From contig JAJVIK010000007.1 of assembly GCA_022072055.1 (NCBI GenBank), forward strand, positions 310,001 to 374,000: a stretch of DNA of 64,000 nucleotides, in the 5' to 3' direction. Below are positions 41,968 to 48,823 of the stretch, one piece after another. Made by a program: the position numbers and the translations under genes. Origin of the DNA: a bacterium. Its GTDB lineage: Bacteria > Hinthialibacterota > Hinthialibacteria > OLB16. Position 1 is the first letter of the stretch. The number at the start of each line of letters is the position of its first letter. The notes under the pieces were generated by a model. The model did not search any database. It saw only the letters and a list, made by a program, of their open reading frames with translations, and was not told the DNA's origin.

Positions 41968-42363
41968 TCAGCGGACGAGGAGGGTCCAGATCGAGAGGAC
42001 GTTCGGCCACTCGGTCCCCGGGTCTACCAGGTCCTGACCTGCGACGTCTTCGACCATGGAATCGATCACGTTGCTGCCGACTTGGACGCGCTCGACGCCC
42101 TGGAGCGCGTCGTAGACCGCGCCGTAGAGACTCCTAGCGACGAACGGCGTGGACCCCCAGCACTGGATCTGGACCGTCGCCGACGGGAGGTCTGGAACGT
42201 GCGGATTGGTCCTGCCTCCCCGGCAGGCGAAGGTCACCGCCGGACCGACCGACGGGGTGTATCCTGGCTTAAGCAACACAGCCCAGACGCGGTCTCCGAC
42301 CACGGCGGTCACCCCAGAGACCGTCAGCAGGTGCGCCCTCAAGACCGCGTTCGGGTCGACCAT
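41968..42363 (-). CDS. Tail terminator / completion protein (DUF3168-like)
   Basis: A 131-residue protein: VDPNAVLRAHLLTVSGVTAVVGDRVWAVLLKPGYTPSVGPAVTFACRGG and PSATVQIQCWGSTPFVARSLYGAVYDAL follow the DUF3168 pattern. Such proteins cap the tail tube and join it to the head connector. Position before the tube gene fits. Confidence 0.75.
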   Translation of the reverse strand: MVDPNAVLRAHLLTVSGVTAVVGDRVWAVLLKPGYTPSVGPAVTFACRGGRTNPHVPDLPSATVQIQCWGSTPFVARSLYGAVYDALQGVERVQVGSNVIDSMVEDVAGQDLVDPGTEWPNVLSIWTLLVR

Positions 42364-42367
42364 CTGC

Positions 42368-42841
42368 TCATCCCTCTTCCTCGGAGCTCATCGCGGAGCT
42401 GTCGGCGCTGCTCGCCGGTCCGCTCTTGCCTACGCTCTCGCGCACCATCGCTTGGAGCGAACTGATGTTCGCCTCTACGGCTGGACGCAGGTACGGCTGG
42501 GCGGGCGTCGCGCGGTGCTTCCCGCTCCCCTGAGTTCCGACTTCGATCCAGCCTCCTCGACCGCTAGTCGTGAACCATCGTCCGCCCGCGAACTTCTGGC
42601 TCAGCCCGTACTTGATGGAGTCTGCGTTGTGCACCGCGGGGAAGCGCGTCTCGCCCTTCGCGTGCCGCGAGTCTGGGTCCACGGGCGACCGCCTCGCTGC
42701 GTCGTCGCGGACGAGCTTCAGCCACTTCCTGAACTGCTTTTTCAGGTCGCTCCGGACGATCCCGAGCACCTGCTCCGGCGTGATCTTGTCGATCGCGAGA
42801 GCGACGCCGCCCTTGAACGAGACGTTCTGACCGCGCGCCAC
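42368..42841 (-). CDS. HK97 gp10-like neck/tail completion protein
   Basis: A 157-residue protein. The basic helical start (LKKQFRKWLKLVRDDAARRSPVD), the turn with WFTTSGRGGWIEVGTQ and the later QPYLRPAVEANISSLQAMV are the gp10-like pattern. These neck proteins join connector and tail. The C-terminus is Ser/Glu-rich. Confidence 0.75.
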   Translation of the reverse strand: MARGQNVSFKGGVALAIDKITPEQVLGIVRSDLKKQFRKWLKLVRDDAARRSPVDPDSRHAKGETRFPAVHNADSIKYGLSQKFAGGRWFTTSGRGGWIEVGTQGSGKHRATPAQPYLRPAVEANISSLQAMVRESVGKSGPASSADSSAMSSEEEG

Positions 42842-42842
42842 C

Positions 42843-43160
42843 TCACCGCACCTCCTTCAGCACAGCGTGCACGTGGTGACCCCGCCCCGCTGGGTCCATG
42901 ACGTTCACCACGTCGTAGACACGCCCGCCGACGACGACCTGGCTCTGCTCGGTGATCGTCGCTCCGGGCCCGAGGTAGAGGTCGTGCTCGCCGACCACCG
43001 CCCGGTCCGGGCTCACGCCCTCACGCCCGCCCCTGGGCTGCAGAGAGCACGCTTCGGTCGCCTCGCTCCACGTGCCCGTCGGGTCCCCGTAGCCGTCGGT
43101 CGAAGTCTGGGAGAAGGTCCTGATCGTGCAAGTGTTAACGAGCAGCCGCCTGAGACCCAT
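42843..43160 (-). CDS. Head-tail joining (stopper) protein
   Basis: A 105-residue beta-barrel type protein: MGLRRLLVNTCTIRTFSQTS and the later SQVVVGGRVYDVVNVMDPAGRGHHVHAVLKEV match the phage head-tail joining (SPP1 gp16-like) pattern, small protein with an N-terminal ligand strand and final beta hairpin. It overlaps the connector gene stop by 1 nt. Confidence 0.78.
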   Translation of the reverse strand: MGLRRLLVNTCTIRTFSQTSTDGYGDPTGTWSEATEACSLQPRGGREGVSPDRAVVGEHDLYLGPGATITEQSQVVVGGRVYDVVNVMDPAGRGHHVHAVLKEVR

Positions 43161-43975
43161 CAGCGCACCTCGTGAACGACGTACTTCGAGAGCGCTCCGA
43201 GCTCAGCGGTCGTCAGCCCCGTCGTCTGAGAAGCGCCGCCGGTCGCGTAAGAGACGGAGTAGTTCCCGATCCGCTCGCTCGTGGTCTCTCGCCCGTCTTC
43301 GGCCGAGTAGCACCGCGCCGCGACAAGCTCGCAGAGGTGCTCTATCGACTCCGGCGCGCGCACGACGTAGACGGTCGCTCCAGAGTGCGTCGACGCCGTC
43401 GTCCCGTTCACCGCTCGCCGGACCGTGACCGTGCTCGCCGCGACCGCCGTGACGTACATCTGCTCGTCTCCGACCCTGATCGTGTCGCCGCGAACGACAG
43501 ACGTCCCCGGAGTCGCCGTCAGAGTCGTCCCATTCGTGGTCGCGACGGTCGCGGTCACGGAGGTCGCGACGAACGGGTCCGCAGTCTCGGCGTACCCCCA
43601 CGTCCCCGCCACCCGCACAGACCTGAGCCCGTTCGGGAGCGCCTTCTCGCCAGCCGAGATCATCAGCCACTTGGGGTAGGAGTTGTGCGGCAGGAGGTGG
43701 CAGTCTGTCCCCTGGACGAGGACCGTCTCGTAGACGCCGTCGCCGTCGTAGTCGCAAGCGACTTCGGTCGCGACGAGGAGGTCCGGAACGATCAGGCTGG
43801 CCGCGCCCCACGAGTCGAAGTAGCGCGTCGCGCTCGTCACGAAGAAGTTACGCTGCGCGGCGTCGTCGATCATCCGAGACGCCGCTTGGATCGCGCGGAT
43901 GACCGCGTCGTCGGCGCTCGACCCGACCAGGCCGAGCCGACTGTTAACGTTCGAGAGTTGAGTGTAGAGGTTCAC
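43160..43975 (-). CDS. Head-tail connector (gp6-like adaptor) with an inserted beta domain
   Basis: A 271-residue protein. MNLYTQLSNVNSRLGLVGSS and IRAIQAASRMIDDAAQRNFF are the helical core of connector adaptors; the C-terminal ELVAARCYSAEDGRETTSERIGNYSVSYA completes it. Between them lies an extra beta-rich, Thr/Val-rich stretch (about residues 130-205) that makes it longer than the usual adaptor. GTG start just 4 nt after a TAGATA motif copy, which suggests a leaderless or very short leader transcript. Confidence 0.72.
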   Translation of the reverse strand: MNLYTQLSNVNSRLGLVGSSADDAVIRAIQAASRMIDDAAQRNFFVTSATRYFDSWGAASLIVPDLLVATEVACDYDGDGVYETVLVQGTDCHLLPHNSYPKWLMISAGEKALPNGLRSVRVAGTWGYAETADPFVATSVTATVATTNGTTLTATPGTSVVRGDTIRVGDEQMYVTAVAASTVTVRRAVNGTTASTHSGATVYVVRAPESIEHLCELVAARCYSAEDGRETTSERIGNYSVSYATGGASQTTGLTTAELGALSKYVVHEVR

Positions 43976-43979
43976 GCCG

Positions 43980-43990
43980 TATCTACGGCT
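43980..43990 (-). promoter_or_regulatory. Late-gene motif variant (AGCCGTAGATA) upstream of the connector gene
   Basis: One base different from AGCGGTAGATA and embedded in the 14-bp palindrome GCCGTATCTACGGC. The TAGATA ends 4 nt before the GTG start. Confidence 0.48.
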
Positions 43991-44190
43991 CGCGAACGAC
44001 GCCGGATAGGCAGGACGACGGGCGGAAGGGAGGAGGGACGAACGGTTTCGGCTCTCGCTTCTCCGTCCGCCCCTCGGGGCAGCTCTCTGTCTCTGCTCGC
44101 GAAACCACGGTTCCCGGCTGGAAAGTGCGTGGCAGAATAACGCTGGGGTCGCTCACGAGTTTCAGTCATCGTGTTCCCTGCAGAGGTCGG

Positions 44191-44228
44191 GCCCTCTGCC
44201 TCCAGGTCGAAACCTAGAAGCAGAGGGC
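44191..44228 (-). terminator. Long hairpin with UUCG loop, no U-tract
   Basis: In minus-strand RNA a continuous 17-bp stem (two G-U pairs) is closed by UUCG. In plus-strand RNA the two wobbles become A/C mismatches, so it is built for the late transcript. No T-run follows. It is more likely a processing or 3'-end stabilising element than a classical terminator. Confidence 0.6.
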
Positions 44229-44238
44229 GCGTTGCCTT

Positions 44239-44263
44239 CCCCTCTCGCTCTTTGAGCGAGGGG
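44239..44263 (-). terminator. Second hairpin downstream of the decoration-like gene
   Basis: A 10-bp stem with a 2-nt bulge (CCCCT and CGCTC pairing with GAGCG and AGGGG) and a 3-nt loop. No T-run. Confidence 0.45.
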
Positions 44264-44313
44264 TTGTCGCCGGAAAAGCATTCGCTCAACCGACGACGTT
44301 TGCAGCCGAGGAC

Positions 44314-44781
44314 TCAATTGTTGGACGTCGGCATGCTCGCTGGCAGACCACGAATGACCGTCGCGCTGTAGTGCGCTCCGGTCGCGCCGGAACCGATCAC
44401 AGACGCCACCCTGAGGTAGCGCTTCGACCCGATGTAGCCGATCGTGTAGGCTTTGTTCTGATCCGGAGTTCCGTCGAGAACCACCGCCGAGCCGATCAGA
44501 TAACCCGCCGCGACGTCGGTGTAGGAGCTGTTGTCCGCGCTGTCTTCTAGATGGATCGTGTGAGTGCCGTTCGTGTAAGCGCCTGCGCTGATCACCACTG
44601 TTGCGGCGTCGTAGCCCGCGAGGTCCACGCCGGTGCCGTTCGAGGTCCCGGTCGTGTAGACCGCCGAGTTCAACGAGTTCTTCGCGCTCAGCCTGTTCTT
44701 CTGATCGCGGAGCGCGTAGGCGCTTCCGACCATCACGATCATCAACGCCACGAGGGCGACGTTTTTGAAGCAGTCTCTCAT
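44314..44781 (-). CDS. Capsid decoration-like protein with an N-terminal signal peptide
   Basis: A 155-residue protein. The mature part (YTTGTSNGTGVDLAGYDAATVVISAGAYTNGTHTIHLEDSADNSSYTDVAAGYLIGS, then YTIGYIGSKRYLRVASVIG) is the beta-sandwich found downstream of the major capsid gene in many siphophages. Unusually it begins MRDCFKNVALVALMIVMVGSAYA, a textbook Sec signal. GGAGA lies 7 nt before the ATG, and no cytosolic start follows before the domain. A TATAGA element lies at 44801-44806. Confidence 0.72.
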   Translation of the reverse strand: MRDCFKNVALVALMIVMVGSAYALRDQKNRLSAKNSLNSAVYTTGTSNGTGVDLAGYDAATVVISAGAYTNGTHTIHLEDSADNSSYTDVAAGYLIGSAVVLDGTPDQNKAYTIGYIGSKRYLRVASVIGSGATGAHYSATVIRGLPASMPTSNN

Positions 44782-44823
44782 CGTTTCTCTCCGTTCCTGT
44801 CTATAGAAGACTGTCTGCCGGGG

Positions 44824-45093
44824 TCAGTGACCGCGTTTCTTTCTCGCGGCCTGCTGCTCGACCGGATGTTCTGCCTGGTCGACTGGCTGCTCGACCGGAT
44901 GTTCTGCCTGGTCGACTGGCTGCTCGACCGGCTGCTCGACCGGCTCTTCGAGGACCTCTTCGGCGTCCTCCGGAGCGTCCGCCACCTCGGCGAGCCCCTT
45001 CGCGATGAATCGTTCGGCTTCGTCGTCTGGGACGTCGGCGCAGTGCCTGTCGTCTGTGACGTAGCTCGTTCCGCACAAAAACCTGATCCACAT
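44824..45093 (-). CDS. Small phage protein with repeated Pro-Val-Glu-Gln segments
   Basis: An 89-residue protein. The start MWIRFLCGTSYVTDDRHCAD, then VPDDEAERFIAKGLAEVA, resembles DUF7302-like small head-region proteins. The C-terminal half repeats VEQPVDQAEHP and ends in a basic tail. GGAGG lies 9 nt upstream of the ATG at 45093; a TTG 18 nt earlier would place the SD inside the gene. Position between major capsid and decoration genes suggests a head accessory role. Confidence 0.62.
   Translation of the reverse strand: MWIRFLCGTSYVTDDRHCADVPDDEAERFIAKGLAEVADAPEDAEEVLEEPVEQPVEQPVDQAEHPVEQPVDQAEHPVEQQAARKKRGH
44864..44945. repeat. 33-bp tandem repeat inside the small head-region gene
   Basis: The unit, beginning CTGCTCGACCGGATGTTCTG, is repeated in full once and then partly as CTGCTCGACCGG copies. 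It stays in frame and codes for the PVEQ-type segments. Confidence 0.75.
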
Positions 45094-45120
45094 CTTTGGC
45101 TGCCTCCGCAAGGTCTTCAG

Positions 45121-45144
45121 AGGGGGGAGCTCTCGCTCCCCCCT
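45121..45144 (-). terminator. GNRA-loop hairpin after the major capsid gene
   Basis: A perfect 10-bp GC-rich stem with a GAGA tetraloop in minus-strand RNA, 25 nt after the capsid stop codon. No T-run. It probably stabilises or partly terminates the capsid message. Confidence 0.6.
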
Positions 45145-45168
45145 GGGGTCGTTAAAGCTGCGTCACGC

Positions 45169-46368
45169 TCAGGCGTGCATCTGGCCGACCACTACCGCGA
45201 GGGCGTCGGTGAGGAGCCCGTCGTGGCGAGACCAGGCCTTGAACCCGACCTGGCCAGTGTCGGCGTAGCGCTCGGCGAGCCGCTGGACGACGATCGGCGA
45301 ACGGTCGGCGATCCAGTACTTTTTCAGGTCGCCGAAGACGATCGCCTTCAGGTTCGCCGTCGAAGCGGGGACGTTGTCAGACACGTAGATCGGCTTGCCG
45401 AGGAGCCTGTCGGGGTCGCCCGCCGTCAGGCCAGGCTGCCAGATGTAGTCCTGGCTCCCGCCGGTCTTCAGCTTGCGGAGCTTCAGGGCGGTCGAGTCCT
45501 TGACGATCCACCCCACGCTGGGCCCGCGCCTGAACCTGGGCGGCAGCGAGTGGTAGAGGTCGAGGATCTCGTCGCTGGTCAGCGCGGTCGCCGACGCCAT
45601 GGTGACGCCGACGGTCGCAGAACCGACCACGCCGGTGGGCTCTCCAGAGCCGGTCCCGGCGACGAAAGCCCTCTCTTCTTCGGCTCCGATGGCTTCGGCC
45701 ATCTGGGCCAGGACGAACTCCTGGACGTCGAAGGCGGAGTCTTGGAGGAGCTCCTCGCTGACCTTAATGAGGCAGGTCAGCTTGTGAGCGGTCAGAGACT
45801 TCTGCCCGAACTCCGGGTCGGTCCCGCCGAACGAGAGCTCCTCCGCCTTGTAAGCGGCGGTCGCGTTGGTCGCGACGGTCGGGATCTCGGTCGGGTTGCT
45901 CGTGGTGAGCACAGTCGCCAGCTGGCGCATCACGTTCGCCTCGCGGACGAGCGGGATGAGCTGCGGCAGGGTCGTGGTGGGGATGAGGTAGCCTCCCTCC
46001 GACGCGCTTCCGAAAGCCTGCAGAGCGCGAGTGCTCATCCCGCGCCGGACGAAGTCGTCCCAGAACGCGGCGGCGTACTCCGGAGTGGCGCGCCTGTCGG
46101 CGACGGACGCCGCGCTGGCTCCGTCGTTTCCGGGCGTCACCAGGGCGTGCCCGCGAGCGGAGGTCGAAGCGAGCTCGCGCTCGCGAGCCTCGGCGGCCTC
46201 CATCCTCTGAACTCTCGCGCCGAGCGAATCGATCTCGGCGTTTATCCGAACGTACTGCTCGTTCTCTTCCGCGCTGAAGTCGCGGTTCTCTTTCTCACAC
46301 TTCTCGACGAGCGCTTTGGCCTGCTCGAAGGCGCGAGCTCTCTGCTCGCGAAGCTCGACTACGGTCAT
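45169..46368 (-). CDS. Major capsid protein, HK97 family
   Basis: A 399-residue protein. An N-terminal coiled-coil delta-domain (about 1-100: LREQRARAFEQAKALVEKCEK) ends near the likely protease site; the mature part has GTSTRALQAFGSASEGGYLIPTTTLPQLIPLVREAN-type start, FVAGTGSGEPTGVVG, and GKPIYVSDNVPAS, which are HK97-fold E-loop, P-domain and A-domain signatures. Directly follows the protease gene in an overlap of 4 nt. Confidence 0.9.
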   Translation of the reverse strand: MTVVELREQRARAFEQAKALVEKCEKENRDFSAEENEQYVRINAEIDSLGARVQRMEAAEARERELASTSARGHALVTPGNDGASAASVADRRATPEYAAAFWDDFVRRGMSTRALQAFGSASEGGYLIPTTTLPQLIPLVREANVMRQLATVLTTSNPTEIPTVATNATAAYKAEELSFGGTDPEFGQKSLTAHKLTCLIKVSEELLQDSAFDVQEFVLAQMAEAIGAEEERAFVAGTGSGEPTGVVGSATVGVTMASATALTSDEILDLYHSLPPRFRRGPSVGWIVKDSTALKLRKLKTGGSQDYIWQPGLTAGDPDRLLGKPIYVSDNVPASTANLKAIVFGDLKKYWIADRSPIVVQRLAERYADTGQVGFKAWSRHDGLLTDALAVVVGQMHA

Positions 46369-47123
46369 CGTCTCTCCCTCGTTTCGAGTTCGAGTCTGCG
46401 CATGCGGTTGAGGACTGCTGGACTTAACCGCGTGCTGGACGCCTCCATCGAGTGGCCTTTAGAGTGGTCCTCCTGGACCGGCTCTTGGACCGGCTCCGGT
46501 TCCTCCGGCGCTTCAACGCCGCGCAGCGCGCGGACGATGATTTCTGTCTTCTTCTTCTCTTCGGGGCTCGGATCTGCTCGCGTGAGCAGCTCGACGAGCT
46601 CGCGGATATCTATGCCCATCCGGGCCAGGCGGTCCCTGGCCTCGACGTACGTCCCCTCGTAGGAGGGAAACGGACAGATCGAGGTCTCGACCAGCGCCGC
46701 CTCGGTGACTACAGTCGTGGTCAGACCGTCCACCTTCTCCGTCGAGGTCTTCACGGGCCAGAACCCGACGCTGTTCCCGTCTACAAGCTGCCGTCTCACC
46801 AGCTCGCTGACGTCGCGAGCGAGAGTCGTGTCGGGCAGGTCGGCGCACCGGAAGTGCAGTCCGTCGTCCTCTTCCCACAGCTCCAGGTTCTTCGGCCCGC
46901 CCTTCGACCGCCCCAACACGTTCGAAGTGTCGTGATTGTAAAGCAGGCGGACGTCCGCCTCTCTGATCGTCTTCTTGAACGCGCCCTTCCGGACGACCTC
47001 GTCGTACCACTCGTTGCGGACGTCGAACGGGCACGCGACTCCTTCGAGGACGTTCGCTCCCCCCTCTGCGGCCCTGATCGCCACAGGCGGCACCTGGTAA
47101 GTTCGTCTGAGCAAGTGTCTCAC
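46365..47123 (-). CDS. Prohead protease, family S78
   Basis: A 252-residue serine protease. The catalytic residues are visible: His64 in LLYNHD, Ser118 in DGNSVGFW, with acidic residues in TEAALVETSICPFPSY completing the site. VLEGVACPFDVRNEWYDEVVRKGAFKKTI is the family N-terminus. It removes the capsid delta-domain during head maturation. The C-terminal tail (Glu/Pro-rich, then RRLELETRERR) probably binds the scaffold. GTG start, 5 nt after the TAGATA motif. Confidence 0.88.
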   Translation of the reverse strand: MRHLLRRTYQVPPVAIRAAEGGANVLEGVACPFDVRNEWYDEVVRKGAFKKTIREADVRLLYNHDTSNVLGRSKGGPKNLELWEEDDGLHFRCADLPDTTLARDVSELVRRQLVDGNSVGFWPVKTSTEKVDGLTTTVVTEAALVETSICPFPSYEGTYVEARDRLARMGIDIRELVELLTRADPSPEEKKKTEIIVRALRGVEAPEEPEPVQEPVQEDHSKGHSMEASSTRLSPAVLNRMRRLELETRERR

Positions 47124-47127
47124 GTGT

Positions 47128-48822
47128 CTATCTACCGCTTTCTCCCGCGGCGGTACGGCCCCTCGCGTAGTCTGCTAAAAGCGCCAGCTCGTCGTCGGCC
47201 TCGGGACCCGCCCTGAGAGACCAAGACTCGACCGCCGCTTCGGGAGCCTCGGCCGCGTAGAGCTCCGTCCGGCTCCGCTCGCAGTGCCGCGCCGCCGTCG
47301 CGACCAGGAACTCCGCCGTCCACCCCGCCCTTTGGGACTCGTCGCTCTCGACCTCGTCGAGGGACCAAGCCTCGAACCACGCGAGGATGATCGGGCGCAT
47401 CACGTCGCCGAGGAACCTCCTGAACGACCCGTTCTCCTCGTAGTAGACGTCGACGTGCGCCGCGCGCTCCTCGCCTTCGTGCTTTTTCAGGATCGCCGAG
47501 ACGTCGGCCTGCTCTCTCCGCAGCGCCCTGCCCAGCGCGTCCGCCGCCAGCACTCTCCACGGCGAGACCGGAGGCGCGGACCGCGTCGCTCTCTCCCCGT
47601 CTTCGGGACCATCGTCCTCTCGCGCGCCTTCGTAGATCGCCGTCAGACGAGAAAGCGGCACGGTGTTCAGCGGCACGAGCAGCTCGTCTCCGCCCTCGAC
47701 TGGCGGCAGGTTCAGCTTCCTGCGGGCCTCGTTCACGCGCATCAGGCCGCCCGTGACCGACCTGCTCAGCGCGTTCGTCTTCGTCTCCAAGCCCGTCCTG
47801 AGCAGCACGTCCTCGTCCATCTCCATGTAGTACCTGCCGCCGTCGAACGGGTCGAAGAGCGCCGAGTTGAACGCGCTCTCGACGCAGCGGAGGTACGGCA
47901 GGAGGCACACCGATCGGAACTCTTCACTCTGCACCTCGATGTTGTTGTAAGTGCTCCGGTCGAGCTTCCCGATCATGTGCTGCGGCACGCCGTAGATCCG
48001 CGCGACGTCTTCGACCGAAAACTGCGCCTGATCAATGTACTGCATGTCGTGCGGTGACATGGACAGCGGCGTGAACTGGAACCCGGCCTTGATCCACATC
48101 GTCTTGCCGGACTTCTGCGCGCTCGCGTGCACTTCCTCGTGCCGCGCGGACAGCTTGTTGAGCTCTTCGGACGTCGGGTTGCCCGGCACGGTCATCAGCC
48201 CGCGCGGGAAGCCCCCGTTCTCGAAGGTCTTCGAGGCGTACTCGGCGCTCGCCAGAGCCAGCCCGACGGTAGATTTGTGGTACTGGACCGGGTTCAGCCC
48301 GACGACGCCGTCGAGAGTGAGCAGCTTCAGGTGGATCAGCTCGTCGTGCGCGAACGTCTCCTGACGCCCGTCTTCGAGCGTGAACGTGTAGACGAGCCCG
48401 GACGAGGTCTGCTTGACCTCTGTCGCGCTCGCGTTTATCGGCCAGAGCGACATCCCGTTGCGCCCGCCGCGCGTGAACTCGGGATAGACGTAGGAGTTGC
48501 CGCGAAGCGCGAGGTGCGCGACGACCATGCTCCAGAACGTGTAAGAGTCCTGGACCGGGTTCGGCTTCGACTTCAGAGCGCGCCACAGCGGGTGCTCTCT
48601 CGCTTCGCGGTTTCCCCCCTCCTCGTCGCGCTCGTACACCTTCGCGGGCAGGCTCGCGAACGTCGTGCTGATCACCCGCACGCACGCCCACACCGCCGAA
48701 ACGCCGAGCGCGGTCCGCTCGTTGACGACCATCCCCGCCGACGAGCCCCCGCCCCAGAAGGCCGTCAGCCACTGCGGCGGCTGCGCCAACGTCCAACGCT
48801 TCAGCGTCGATACCAGTCCCAC
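47128..48822 (-). CDS. Portal protein
   Basis: A 564-residue protein of the HK97/lambda-like portal group: ALGVSAVWACVRVISTTFASLPAKVYE, HPLWRALKSKPNPVQDSYTFWSMVVAHLALRGNSYVYPEF and FSVEDVARIYGVPQHMIGKLDRSTYNNIEVQSEEFRSVCLLPYL are characteristic. It forms the dodecameric DNA-entry ring at one capsid vertex. GTG start at 48822 directly after the terminase stop. Its C-terminal codons contain the TAGATA motif. Confidence 0.92.
   Translation of the reverse strand: MGLVSTLKRWTLAQPPQWLTAFWGGGSSAGMVVNERTALGVSAVWACVRVISTTFASLPAKVYERDEEGGNREAREHPLWRALKSKPNPVQDSYTFWSMVVAHLALRGNSYVYPEFTRGGRNGMSLWPINASATEVKQTSSGLVYTFTLEDGRQETFAHDELIHLKLLTLDGVVGLNPVQYHKSTVGLALASAEYASKTFENGGFPRGLMTVPGNPTSEELNKLSARHEEVHASAQKSGKTMWIKAGFQFTPLSMSPHDMQYIDQAQFSVEDVARIYGVPQHMIGKLDRSTYNNIEVQSEEFRSVCLLPYLRCVESAFNSALFDPFDGGRYYMEMDEDVLLRTGLETKTNALSRSVTGGLMRVNEARRKLNLPPVEGGDELLVPLNTVPLSRLTAIYEGAREDDGPEDGERATRSAPPVSPWRVLAADALGRALRREQADVSAILKKHEGEERAAHVDVYYEENGSFRRFLGDVMRPIILAWFEAWSLDEVESDESQRAGWTAEFLVATAARHCERSRTELYAAEAPEAAVESWSLRAGPEADDELALLADYARGRTAAGESGR
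47129..47139 (-). promoter_or_regulatory. Late-gene motif copy (AGCGGTAGATA) at the end of the portal gene
   Basis: An exact minus-strand copy that overlaps the last portal codons and stop, 5 nt before the GTG of the prohead protease gene. Confidence 0.5.
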
Positions 48823-48823
48823 G

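Larger units (their letters stand above)
43976..44313. other. Head-tail intergenic region with two hairpins
   Basis: 338 bp between the decoration-like gene and the connector gene. It contains the UUCG hairpin at 44191-44228, a second hairpin at 44239-44263 and the TAGATA motif copy within a GCCGTATCTACGGC palindrome at 43977-43990. A reading frame from a TTG fills most of it but looks non-coding. Confidence 0.65.

Noticed and set aside
44191-44228. A classical intrinsic terminator
   Set aside because: The stem is strong but no U-tract follows on the minus strand, so I call it a hairpin of uncertain role.
43972-44289. A 105-codon minus-strand frame from a TTG, ending in a GTGA overlap with the connector gene
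   Set aside because: The overlap is suggestive, but the frame runs through two RNA hairpins, has no ribosome-binding site, and its Arg/Ser/Pro-rich product shows no domain and unusual codons for this phage.
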